Part shown: piece by piece, positions 1 to 8,000 of the stretch
Position numbering within the stretch: position 1 is the first letter of the stretch
Layout: every line of letters starts with the position of its first letter
Source of the DNA: CAZWZG01 sp964638245
GTDB taxonomy: Bacteria > Pseudomonadota > Alphaproteobacteria > Rhodobacterales > Rhodobacteraceae
Direction of reading: 5' to 3'
NCBI GenBank assembly: GCA_964638245.1
Contig: CAZWZG010000106.1
Coordinates: forward strand, 1-10,776
Length of the DNA stretch: 10,776 nt
The notes under the pieces: generated by a model
The model's input: only the letters and a program-made list of their open reading frames with translations
Told to the model about the DNA's origin: nothing
Databases searched by the model: none
Position numbers and translations under genes: made by a program

Positions 1-11
1 CCTCTCTTAGT

Positions 12-653
12 TCACGCGGCCATCTGTCCCAAAAACCCTGACGACGGACATACCGTTTGGGTGATCATCAATTCGTCCGGCGCGGTGGCCGCGAGGTCTT
101 CATTGAAGAACTCGACCTCGACCTCGGCATAGGGAACCGGCTCGCCATCAAGCTTGATGATGCCCTGGAACACGTTGTGCTCCCACAGCCCGAAAGGCTT
201 GGTCAGCGGCACCACTTCGGTCTTCAGACCCAGTTCTGCGTCCCAGCCTTCGTCATCGCCATAGGCCGTTACATACGTCTTCGTATAGTGGATGATAAAC
301 GCGTCTTCGGCAGGCTCCCAATAGGGCTGGGGCTCCATCGCGAAGATGTAAGTGCCTGGACGCTCAAGCCGGTAGTCGAGCGTGTAGCCCTGCTCGTCCA
401 TCACGGTTGCATCCTGAAGCTCGCCTAGAAGGTCAGTCGTCGTGCCTTCATGCGTGACCGAGAACGATACCGACGTTTCCAGCATCATCCCGTCCAATTC
501 GAACGGATGCGAGAACGAAATGGTCAAGCCAACGCTGCGCCCGTCTTCCTCGCTGATCATCGGATCGTTCGGAATGATCATACCATATTGGGCCACGGCA
601 GGTGCCGCTGCGATAAACACTGCGAGCGATGCAGTGAGAAAATCACGTTTCGT
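12..653 (-). CDS. DUF4198 periplasmic protein with ACG at the expected start; probably truncated
   Basis: Probable periplasmic DUF4198 protein; some relatives serve nickel or cobalt uptake, but the ligand here is unknown. Read from ACG at 653-651 it has 213 codons. It opens with a clear signal peptide (KRD, a hydrophobic stretch at about 5-17, cleavage after APAVA at about 21). The body has the family pattern: GTYIF near the middle, then TEVVPLTKPFGLWEHNVFQG, a GEPVPYAEVEVEF segment and a TQTV strand. An AGGAGG lies at 663-658, four bases before the ACG. The first canonical start, GTG at 620-618, falls inside the signal peptide and would remove its charged N-region. The reading frame ends at TGA (14-12). 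From memory of the family, about 60 further residues with a GWWGF motif should follow, so the end looks premature. It is last in the ABC operon. It may be a weakly translated gene with a rare start or a pseudogene. Confidence 0.72.
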   Translation of the reverse strand, partial: TKRDFLTASLAVFIAAAPAVAQYGMIIPNDPMISEEDGRSVGLTISFSHPFELDGMMLETSVSFSVTHEGTTTDLLGELQDATVMDEQGYTLDYRLERPGTYIFAMEPQPYWEPAEDAFIIHYTKTYVTAYGDDEGWDAELGLKTEVVPLTKPFGLWEHNVFQGIIKLDGEPVPYAEVEVEFFNEDLAATAPDELMITQTVCPSSGFLGQMAA

Positions 654-657
654 GAAA

Positions 658-663
658 CCTCCT
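658..663 (-). promoter_or_regulatory. Strong Shine-Dalgarno of the DUF4198 gene
   Basis: AGGAGG on the minus strand, beginning four bases after the permease stop codon (670-668). It fixes the intended start near 653, where the triplet is ACG rather than ATG, and it shows translational coupling to the permease. Confidence 0.75.
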
Positions 664-667
664 ATTG

Positions 668-1837
668 TTATGTGCCTAATGCGAGCAACCAGCCCACCCA
701 GGCCTCAGCGTTGCGGGACACGATGCTGGCCCCGATTCCCGCGATACTTCCTGAAATCAACAAGAGTGAAGCAGTTTCCGCCGCCAAGAGGCGCAACACC
801 ATGCTGCGTCGCGCCCCTAATTTAACGGCAGTTGCCGTTTCCCGAGCCCGCAAGCGGTAGCTTAGGAAGATCGCCAGACCGATGGCCGCCACGGCTGCGA
901 CGGCGATGATGGCTGTTACAGCATCCAAGAGCGACTTGATCCGGAAAATGCGGTCAACCAGCCCTTGGATCACGCTCGCAGGCTCGATCAGCTGTGTTGG
1001 CGCCTCGTTGTCGAGGTAGCGCCCTTTGAGGATCGTGGCGGAGCGCGTGTCATTTGGCACAACGATCACCGCCGAGGCCGGAAAGTCTTTTTGACTACCA
1101 TGGAAGTGAAAGCTGTCGATGTTGTATTCGGTAATGCGTTGGTACTGAACGACCGCGGCATTGGCGAGCGCTGCGGTCCCTGCATCAACATCGGCAGCGG
1201 TCACCACATCCTCGTGCCCATGCCCGATGCCCTGGATCACCCAGGCCGTCTTGATGTCGACGAAGATCGCCTGATCGTCCGGTGTGTTGGTCGGCGCCAA
1301 AACACCGACGATTGGCATCTCAAGCGGATAAACGCCGTCTAGGTCGAAGAGGTTTTCTGGCGCAGACACCAGCGTATCGCCAACGAACTTTCCAAGCGCG
1401 TCGGCAACGTCCGATCCGATCACGGCGTCGCCCAGAAACGAAAGCCCACGACCGTCTGCAAGGTCGAGGTTGCGGAAGTCGAGATAGTCCAGCGTCGTGC
1501 CCACGATCCGGAACCCGCCCGAGGAAAACGACGCATGCACCGGGATCGGGATGCCAAGGCCGCTGTCCCACACGGTCTCGACCTCGGCCATTGTCACAGG
1601 TGCTGGGCGTTCTTCCGAGAAGTAGAGAGCGGCCATCGTCAGATCGAGTTGTGATCCACGGCTGCCCAGCAATAGCGGTGTCGCTTCACCGCGTGCCACC
1701 AGCGCGCGCTCGCTCGTTGAAAGCAGCGTTTGCGTTGCGACCGGCACGAACATGATCAGCGCAGCAACCAGCACCAGAACGAGGCTGCGCGCCCAGTGGT
1801 ACCGCAAATAAGCATAGGCGAGGTAAAGCGCGTTCAT
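668..1837 (-). CDS. FtsX/MacB-type ABC transporter permease
   Basis: Inner-membrane permease of 389 residues with FtsX/MacB topology. One transmembrane helix lies at about 17-38, followed by a large periplasmic domain (about 40-300) and helices at about 308-327 and 356-374. A short hydrophobic tail (378-389) is the only candidate for a fourth helix. The cytosolic turn after the second helix has the usual RxRExxTAVKLGAR pattern. Members of this superfamily usually drive mechanical work on periplasmic or lipid-linked substrates rather than classical solute transport. Two paired histidines stand out in the periplasmic domain, GHGHED (H206, H208) and FHFHG (H244, H246), and could contact metal; this is an inference. 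The ATG overlaps the stop of the ATPase gene (ATGA at 1837-1834), so the two are probably made as a complex. The reading frame looks intact although genes at both ends of the operon are damaged. Confidence 0.88.
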   Translation of the reverse strand: MNALYLAYAYLRYHWARSLVLVLVAALIMFVPVATQTLLSTSERALVARGEATPLLLGSRGSQLDLTMAALYFSEERPAPVTMAEVETVWDSGLGIPIPVHASFSSGGFRIVGTTLDYLDFRNLDLADGRGLSFLGDAVIGSDVADALGKFVGDTLVSAPENLFDLDGVYPLEMPIVGVLAPTNTPDDQAIFVDIKTAWVIQGIGHGHEDVVTAADVDAGTAALANAAVVQYQRITEYNIDSFHFHGSQKDFPASAVIVVPNDTRSATILKGRYLDNEAPTQLIEPASVIQGLVDRIFRIKSLLDAVTAIIAVAAVAAIGLAIFLSYRLRARETATAVKLGARRSMVLRLLAAETASLLLISGSIAGIGASIVSRNAEAWVGWLLALGT

Positions 1838-2502
1838 GCCGATGCCCCCTCGCGGAACTGGGCAAAGTCCAGAACGCGCTCGAAACGGGGCAGCAATTCG
1901 TGGTCATGCGTCACGGCAAGCACCGAAGCGCCAGCCTCGGAAGCTTGTTCGAACAGCAAGTCCAATATGCGGGCCTTACTGCTTGGATCCAGGTTCCCTG
2001 TCGCTTCATCCGAAAGGATCAACTTGGGTTGTGTGACAAGCGCGCGACAGATCGCGACCCGCTGTTGTTCGCCTTGGCTCAGCGCCGAAGGGTGGCGGTC
2101 CAGCTTGTCGCCGATCCCGCAAGCGTTTGCCAACGCCTCGGCCCTTTCGCGCGCAGCGGTGTCCAGCGTCAAAGCCGGCGTTATCCGATACGGGTAGAGG
2201 ATGTTCTGGCGGGCGGGCAAGTAGTCGAGCAGGGCAAAGTCCTGAAAGACGAACCCAATCTGGCTGGCCCTGAATCGGCGTCGCGCGGCATCCGACAGGG
2301 CCGAAACCTCTGTGCCACTGACATCGATCTTGCCCGTTTCTGGCGTCAGGATTCCGGCAATCAAGTTGAGAAGGGTTGTCTTGCCGCTGCCGCTAGGACC
2401 AACGATCGCGACGCGTTCGCCGTCCTCAAGCGAAAACTCCGGCACCGGTAGTCGGAAAGTGTTGGCGCCATAGCCGAAGGTGACGTTCTCGACCCTGACC
2501 AT
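1834..2502 (-). CDS. LolD/MacB-type ABC transporter ATP-binding protein
   Basis: Cytosolic ATPase of 222 residues that should power the FtsX-type permease encoded next. Visible motifs, numbered from the chosen start, are Walker A GPSGSGKT (35-42), Q-loop Q87, signature LSQGEQQR (141-148), Walker B LILSDE (161-166) and the H-loop histidine in VTHDH (H199). After the Walker B glutamate it reads EATGNLD where EPTGNLD is usual, a mild change that keeps the catalytic Glu. I chose ATG 2502-2500 because it overlaps the TGA ending the upstream frame (TGATG, 2504-2500), a standard coupled junction, and because the domain begins there. A TTG at 2583 in the same frame would add 27 residues that overlap the upstream gene and fit no ABC domain. 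It looks intact. Substrate specificity cannot be read from the sequence. Confidence 0.9.
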   Translation of the reverse strand: MVRVENVTFGYGANTFRLPVPEFSLEDGERVAIVGPSGSGKTTLLNLIAGILTPETGKIDVSGTEVSALSDAARRRFRASQIGFVFQDFALLDYLPARQNILYPYRITPALTLDTAARERAEALANACGIGDKLDRHPSALSQGEQQRVAICRALVTQPKLILSDEATGNLDPSSKARILDLLFEQASEAGASVLAVTHDHELLPRFERVLDFAQFREGASA

Positions 2503-3080
2503 CAGTTCGTCTGCGACGCTGGAAAGGTTTCGCCCGCCGTATCGCGGTTGACGTCCAGCAGCTCGAAATCGGTGATCCGCCAAGCGCCTTCGATCGGAAA
2601 AACCGTCAGATCGGTGCTTTAGGTGTTGCCACGCACGCGGAGGTGTTAGGAATGTCCAACGGTTCCGATCACCTGCCAGGACGCATCAATCGCAAGCGTG
2701 TTGTCCTGACGCGCAACCTGGGTGTTCAAAAGCTTGATCTCATGGATCGTCTGATCGGCTTCGTCCAGCCCACCGCCCTTCATCGCCCCGACCCGCTCAA
2801 GGTAAAGGTACTCGAGTGCTTCTCCATGGGTGACGCTAGCAAGCGAGTCATAGATTGTGTCTTCGGCCGCCTCGTCAAAGGCCTCGTAGACGACAAGTAA
2901 CAGCGCTGGTGTCAGCCGCCAGAACTCCGCCTGTGCACTCTCCATGGTTAGGGGTTAAAGGTCGGCCGCTGTGAACGCACCTGACTGGGTCTTGCGTCCC
3001 GGGTTCGCCAGAAAATAGACAGCCGATGCCGTAGCGGCGACTACGACGAACACTGCTGCAATCGTTGGCGCACGCTTCAT
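2502..3080 (-). pseudogene. First gene of the ABC operon, interrupted by three in-frame TAA codons
   Basis: One frame runs 193 codons from ATG (3080-3078) to TGA (2504-2502) with no frameshift, but TAA occurs at codon 42 (2957-2955), codon 145 (2648-2646) and codon 154 (2621-2619). The N-terminus is a membrane anchor or signal peptide (MKRAPT followed by a hydrophobic run to about residue 24). The middle, after an internal ATG at 2945, is protein-like and helical (FWRLTPALL, EAFDEAAEDTIYDSLAS, ALEYLYLERVGAM, IDASWQVIGTVGH). Protein-like sequence resumes after the last TAA (STDLTVFPIEGAWRITDFELLDV) and continues to the overlap with the ATPase start. That the protein-like character spans all three stops points to one former gene of about 190 residues, perhaps a periplasmic partner of the ABC system. 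The 99-residue piece from 2945 to 2646 could still be made, but would lack its export signal. The family has no name I can give with certainty. Confidence 0.8.
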
Positions 3081-3195
3081 GTACTCTACGCTCACATCGG
3101 TCCCGAATGATCAGCGCGTAACCTGTTCGAGATCAACGCGAAGTGCAAGCGCAGACGGCCCGGGCCAGATGCACGACATCGTGTGCCGTCCCCGG
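3081..3195. other. Gap between the TetR gene and the ABC operon
   Basis: These 115 bases probably contain the promoter of the ABC operon (minus strand), but I see no convincing -35/-10 pair. They also hold two short palindromes: GGCCCGGGCC at 3157-3166 and CACGA-CA-TCGTG at 3172-3183. The second lies just past the TetR stop, but no U-run follows it, so I do not call a terminator. No strong Shine-Dalgarno precedes the ATG at 3080. Confidence 0.4.
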
Positions 3196-3819
3196 TCAGT
3201 CGGCCAGCATGCGCACCGAGATATCATGGAGAATGTCATCGAGCGCAAATTCGCCACCAAGCTCGGTGAGCTTCGGGTCTGCCAGCAGAAAGCTCAGGCC
3301 ATGCACAAAGCTCCAGAGCATGAAGCCACGCCGACGCACGTCCGGCGTGATTTCCGTTTCACCCCGGCAGGCGGCCACTTCGCGAAGGACCATTGTGAAC
3401 GTGCCTTCCCCGACCTCTTGGAGTTTTGGATCATCGAGGCGGTCGGTGAATCCACCAAATTTCAGCCGAAACACGCCCTGCTCACGCAATGCGAAATCAA
3501 CATATTCTCGGCCAAGGGCTTTGATCCTATCTGGGCTTCCGACCGGGATGCCTTCAAGGGCGTCGATCATATTGTGCTGATGACGCTCCATACCCTCCAT
3601 GACCATCGCAATGATCATTTCGGACCTATCTTTAAAGTGCTTATAGGGCGCCGCGGTCGACACCCCTGCCAGTCGGCACGCATCTGAGACCGAGAAACCG
3701 TTGGGTCCCTTTTCTTCGACCAATTGACGCGTGGCCTCGATCAACCCCGCTCGCAAATCGCCGTGGTGATAGCCGGATTTCTTAAGCGCCGCCGGTTTCG
3801 TTTTTTCTGCGTTTTCCAT
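3196..3819 (-). CDS. TetR/AcrR-family transcriptional regulator
   Basis: Dimeric DNA-binding repressor of 207 residues. The N-terminal helix-turn-helix is at about 42-63 (FSVSDACRLAGVSTAAPYKHF), preceded by the helix YHHGDLRAGLIEATRQLVEEKG. The C-terminal ligand/dimer domain includes WSFVHGLSFLL (about 169-179), the tryptophan/His-Gly pattern of the WHG-type TetR C-terminal family. ATG at 3819-3817 (MENAEKT) is preferred. The in-frame start at 3894 would add 25 residues translated from the promoter/operator DNA. It is divergent from an RND efflux operon, the usual arrangement for a local repressor that responds to a pump substrate, so I infer control of 3910-8225 and of itself. It might also read through into the ABC operon 115 bases downstream. 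Confidence 0.9.
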   Translation of the reverse strand: MENAEKTKPAALKKSGYHHGDLRAGLIEATRQLVEEKGPNGFSVSDACRLAGVSTAAPYKHFKDRSEMIIAMVMEGMERHQHNMIDALEGIPVGSPDRIKALGREYVDFALREQGVFRLKFGGFTDRLDDPKLQEVGEGTFTMVLREVAACRGETEITPDVRRRGFMLWSFVHGLSFLLADPKLTELGGEFALDDILHDISVRMLAD

Positions 3820-3848
3820 GATCCAATCTTTTTCAGAAGACGTAAGAC

Positions 3849-3878
3849 TTGTCAAAGTGAGAACTTCTAACATATAAG
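3849..3878 (+). promoter_or_regulatory. Putative sigma70-type promoter of the RND efflux operon
   Basis: TTGTCA at 3849-3854, then 17 bases, then ATATAA at 3872-3877 (TATAAG with an 18-base spacer is the alternative). It lies 32 bases before the adaptor start. The -10 region falls inside the repeated half-sites described separately, so a bound repressor would block it. Called by eye only. Confidence 0.5.
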
Positions 3879-3892
3879 TTAGTGATCCTAAC
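3862..3892. promoter_or_regulatory. Putative TetR operator: three alternating CTAAC/GTTAG half-sites
   Basis: CTAAC at 3867-3871, GTTAG at 3878-3882 and CTAAC at 3888-3892 form two overlapping inverted repeats that share the middle half-site (spacers of 6 and 5 bases). AACTT (3862-3866) and AAGTT (3876-3880) make a further inverted pair over the same DNA. TetR proteins bind such palindromes as dimers. The position, over the -10 of the divergent efflux promoter, supports repression and autoregulation. Confidence 0.55.
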
Positions 3893-3909
3893 ATTGTGAG
3901 GATGAGTCG

Positions 3910-5067
3910 ATGAGCTCAGATGAAAAAACGACCGAGACGCAGAAACCGAGCCTCTTTCGCCGGGCTGGGCGCACGACCCTACGCGCCGTTCTGACACTCG
4001 GCGTGGCCGGGATCGCGGTGCTTGCGGTGCAGTTGGGAAGTCAGGAACTGACCCAGCGCGCCGAAGCTGCCCCGGCCCCTGATGCCGCACCGATCATGCC
4101 TGTTGAGACATCACCAATCGTCCTTGCGCCCGGATACGAAGTGACCCGCGCCTTTGTTGGACAGATCGAGGCGCGCCGAACGGCTGTGGTGTCGTTCGAG
4201 CTGAGTGGACGCCTTGACGCGATCCTGGTCGAAGAGGGTGACAAGGTCGCGCAGGGCCAGCACATCGCGACGCTCGACACACGCCTTCTCGATGCCGAGC
4301 GCGAGCGTTTGTCGGCCAGCAAGACCGCCCTGGAGGCGCAGCTTCGTTTCGCCCAGCAAACCGTCGAGCGGCAATCGCGCCTAAACGATCAGGGTTTCGC
4401 AAGCCGTGCGGCCTTGGATGAAGCCCTGTCGCGCTCGGATGAATTGACCGCACGCATCGCCGAGGTGGAGGCCGCCTTGATGACGACGGCCATTCAGGTC
4501 GAAAAGTCCAAGATCTTTGCACCATTCACTGGACGCGTGACGGAGCGGCGGGTGGATGGGGGCGAAAGCGTTGCTCCAGGCCAGATCATCATCGAAGTCG
4601 TAGAAGCAGGTGCGCCTTACTTGCGCGTCGGTCTGCCTTTGGATGTCAGCGAAGAAGACCTTTCCGACGCGACCGTGGAAATCGCGGGCATCGAATACGC
4701 ATCGACGCTTTTGGCGCTGCGCCCCGATATCGACCCCGCAACGCGCACTCGAACCGCGATATTTGAACTGAACGCGGACGCGGACCTTGCGTTCGGGCAA
4801 ACCGCGCGCCTGCGACTGAGCGATACGATCAACACCGAAGGTCTATGGGTTCCGATGACGACCCTCAAAGAAGGGCTTCGCGGGCAATGGACGCTTCTAG
4901 GCGTGGACGCCGAAGACGTCGTTCGGGCACTCAGCGTTCAAGTCCTTCACACGGATGGGGATCAGGTGTTCGTGCGCGGCGCCTTTCCGCCGGACACGCA
5001 ACTGATCACGACGGGCCCACAACGCATCACCGTCGGTCAAACCGTCGATCCCAAGCCCGCCACCTAA
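3910..5067 (+). CDS. RND efflux periplasmic adaptor (membrane fusion protein)
   Basis: Adaptor of 385 residues that links an inner-membrane RND pump to an outer-membrane channel. It has an N-terminal membrane anchor at about 25-43 after a basic segment (FRRAGRTTLR) and no lipobox cysteine. The first half of the lipoyl/barrel-sandwich domain is at about 83-125 (FVGQIEARRTAVVSFELSGRL and EEGDKVAQGQ). A helical hairpin follows at about 126-196. The returning lipoyl half is at about 198-230 (KIFAPFTGRVTERRVDGGESVAPGQ), then the beta-barrel and membrane-proximal domains. ATG 3910 has GAGG at 3898-3901 as its Shine-Dalgarno. The pump gene begins 20 bases after its stop, so the two form an operon, probably controlled by the divergent TetR protein. 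No TolC-type gene lies in the window, so a channel from elsewhere would be shared. Confidence 0.93.
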   Translation: MSSDEKTTETQKPSLFRRAGRTTLRAVLTLGVAGIAVLAVQLGSQELTQRAEAAPAPDAAPIMPVETSPIVLAPGYEVTRAFVGQIEARRTAVVSFELSGRLDAILVEEGDKVAQGQHIATLDTRLLDAERERLSASKTALEAQLRFAQQTVERQSRLNDQGFASRAALDEALSRSDELTARIAEVEAALMTTAIQVEKSKIFAPFTGRVTERRVDGGESVAPGQIIIEVVEAGAPYLRVGLPLDVSEEDLSDATVEIAGIEYASTLLALRPDIDPATRTRTAIFELNADADLAFGQTARLRLSDTINTEGLWVPMTTLKEGLRGQWTLLGVDAEDVVRALSVQVLHTDGDQVFVRGAFPPDTQLITTGPQRITVGQTVDPKPAT

Positions 5068-5087
5068 TCTGATCAGGGGACAAGCTC

Positions 5088-8000
5088 ATGGAAACGCTCA
5101 CCTTCCGCCAGCCGCGCATTGTGGCGCTTATCATCCTTGTGCTTGTCTCGGCGGGCCTGTCGTCGTTCCTGTCATTGGGACGCCAAGAAGATCCCACCAT
5201 CACCAACCTCTTTGCGACTGTGACCACCCAGTTCCCCGGCGCTGACCCTGAGCGCGTGGAATCCTTGGTGACCGCTGAAATCGAAGAAGAACTGCGCAAG
5301 ATCGCAGAGATCGACCAGATCTCGTCCGTTTCTCGAACGGGCGTGTCCGTGGTGTCGATCGACCTTCTGGAAACGCTGGACGACACGACCATCGAGCAGG
5401 TCTGGGCAGAAGCCCGCGACGCGGTCGAGGACGCCCGCCGGAACTTCCCCGCCGGCGTCCTTGCCCCCGATTTCAACGCCGAAGGTATCTCGGCCTATTC
5501 CGGTGTCGTCTCGATCACCTCGACCGAAGCGTTCATGCCGCTGACCTTGATGGCGCGCCATGCCGAAGCGCTCGGCGACCGCCTACGCGCCATTCCGGGG
5601 ACGCGCGCGGTGGATTTCTTCGGGCTGCCCGATGAAGAAGTTCTGGTACGCGTTGATCCCGATCGGGCTGCGGCCCTAGGACTGACAGCGCGCGAAATCT
5701 CGGCACGGGTTGCGGAGGCCGACGGCAAGGTGCAGGCGGGTCGCCTTCAGCGCGGTGTTGACTTGACCATCGGCGTCTCGGGCGAAATCGAAACGCTGGA
5801 TCGTCTTCGTCAAATTGTCCTTCGCGAAAGCGCAAATGGCGCATCTGTTCGGCTGGGCGATATCGCGACCATCACGCGCGGACCAAGGACGCCGACCGAT
5901 GAACTGGCCTTTGCCAATGGCAAACCTGCGATCCTGATCGGCACGCTCGCCCAAGAAGGCCAGCAGATCGATCGCTGGATGGGCTTTGTGCGCGATGACC
6001 TTGCAGCGGGAGCGGATTTGGTACCGCTTGGGATCGAGGAAACGCTGCTGTTCGACCAAAGCACCTACACCGTCGACAGGCTGGCGGAAGTCGGGCTCAA
6101 CATGGCGATTGGCGTCGGCCTTGTCGTTGCTGTCTTGCTTTTGACGCTTGGTGTGCGGGCCGCCTTGATCGTTGCAGCCGTTCTGCCGGTCGTGTCTCTT
6201 GCCACCCTTGCCACCATGAACATCATTGGCCTGCCGATCCACCAGATGTCCGTGACCGGCCTGATCGTTGCGCTGGGCCTTCTGGTAGATGCGGCAATCG
6301 TCATGGCAGATGAAATCCGCAAGCGCCTCAAGGCCGGAATGCCACGCGAAACCGCCGTCGGTGATGCCGTCAAACGCCTTGCCGCGCCGCTTTTGGCGTC
6401 GACAATCACAACAGCGCTGGCGTTCACACCAATGATCCTGCTCCCGGGTCCTGCGGGCGACTTCGTTGGGTCGATCGCGATTGCGGTGGTCCTGATGCTG
6501 TTCTGGTCGCTCCTGATCGCCCTGACCGTGACACCGGCCATCGCGGGCTGGATCCTGCCATCGGCTGAGACGCGTGGGACGATCGCCAACGGCATTCAGA
6601 TCGCCTGGCTGTCGCGCGCCTTCGAAGGATCGATCCGCATGGCCGTCAACAATCCGCTGCGCGCAATCGCCCTGTCCTTGATCCTGCCTGTCCTTGGCTT
6701 TGCCGCGTTTCCAACGCTGACGGCACAGTTCTTTCCGGGTGTGGAGCGCAACCAGTTCTACATCGAGGTGACAATGCCACCGGGCACCGCGATCACCGAA
6801 ACATCGCGGGTCGCGCTTGAGATGGACGAGGTCATCCGCGCCGATGAAGGGTTGCGTAGTGTCTACTGGTCCATCGGCACATCGGGTCCGGCGTTCTACT
6901 ACAACATCGTTGGCGGGCGCAGTCAGGAACCCGGTTTTGCGCAAGCCATGATCACGACCAACACCGACGCCGATGCAGCACGTCTTGTGGCTAGCCTGCA
7001 GGAGGACTTCGACCGTGATTTCCCCCAGGCGCAGGTCATCGTGCGCGGTCTGGTTCAGGGGCCGCCCGTCGATGCTCCGGTAGAAATCAACATCCAAGGT
7101 CAGGATATTGCGACGCTTCGTGCGCTTGGAGACGAGGTGCGTGCCATCATGTCCGACCTCGATTTGGTCACGCAGGCGCGTGCTGGCGTGAACGGTGGCG
7201 CACCGCAAGTGCGCTTCCAGATCGACGAAGACAAGGCGCGTCTGCTTGGGCTGGATGTCGCGGATGTGGCAGCACAGCTTGATGCGGCGTTGGTCGGTGT
7301 CACAGGTGGCTCGCTCGTCGAAGGGACCGAGCAACTCCCTGTGCGCGTGCGCCTGGGCGATGGCTTGCGCGGCGACCTGCAGGCGATCGCGGACATGCCG
7401 ATCCTGTTGCCGGGCGCCGCCGCGCTGTCGGCCACCGGAGCGTTTCCCGCAGTGCCCCTGTCAGAGATTGCCACGGCTGTCATCGAGCCCGCTGAGAGCG
7501 TCATCAGCCGAGTCGATGGGTCGCGCGAGAACGTGATCCAGGCCTTCCTTGTGCCCAACGTCCTTCCTGAAGAGGCGTTGCAACAGGTTCTGGCCGCACT
7601 CGACGAGCGTGGCTTTGAGGTCCCTGCGGGCTATGCGCTTAGCCTTGGGGGCGACAGCGATGCGCGCTCCAGCACGGTGGGCAACCTGATGGCGTCGGTC
7701 GGGCTGATCGTGACGTTGACGATTGCGACGATTGTGCTGACGTTCAACTCGTTCCGCCTTGCGGGGGTGACTTTGGTGGTGTGTGTGCTGGCGGCGGGGC
7801 TATCGATGTTGTCGCTCGCGATTATGCAGTATCCCTTTGGAGTCGTTGCCATTATTGGGGTGATCGGGTCGATCGGGGTGTCGGTGAATGCGGCGATCAT
7901 TATCCTGACCGCGCTGCAGAGCGATGCGGAGGCTGCGGCGGGCGATCGGGACGCGATGGCGCGGGTGGTAACGGGGTCAAGCCGGCATATCGTTTCGACC

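Noticed and set aside
2503..2583. TTG start at 2583 for the ABC ATPase
   Set aside because: The ATG at 2502 gives the TGATG overlap and the standard domain beginning; the extension overlaps the upstream gene and matches nothing.
2619..2957. Stop-codon recoding (selenocysteine or pyrrolysine type) as explanation of the interrupted gene
   Set aside because: All three codons are TAA, which neither system uses, and TAA is the normal stop of the permease, adaptor and pump genes here.
3079..3687. 202-codon plus-strand frame across the TetR gene
   Set aside because: It is antisense to the well-supported TetR gene, and its product shows no recognisable motifs.
3820..3894. Longer TetR protein starting at 3894
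   Set aside because: The extra 25 residues would be translated from the operator/promoter DNA, and the family fold needs only the start at 3819.
5676..7334. 552-codon open frame on the minus strand opposite the RND pump gene
   Set aside because: It lies wholly antisense to a clear RND coding sequence. Its translation is rich in R, D, H and Q with no domain pattern, as expected of a GC-rich shadow frame.
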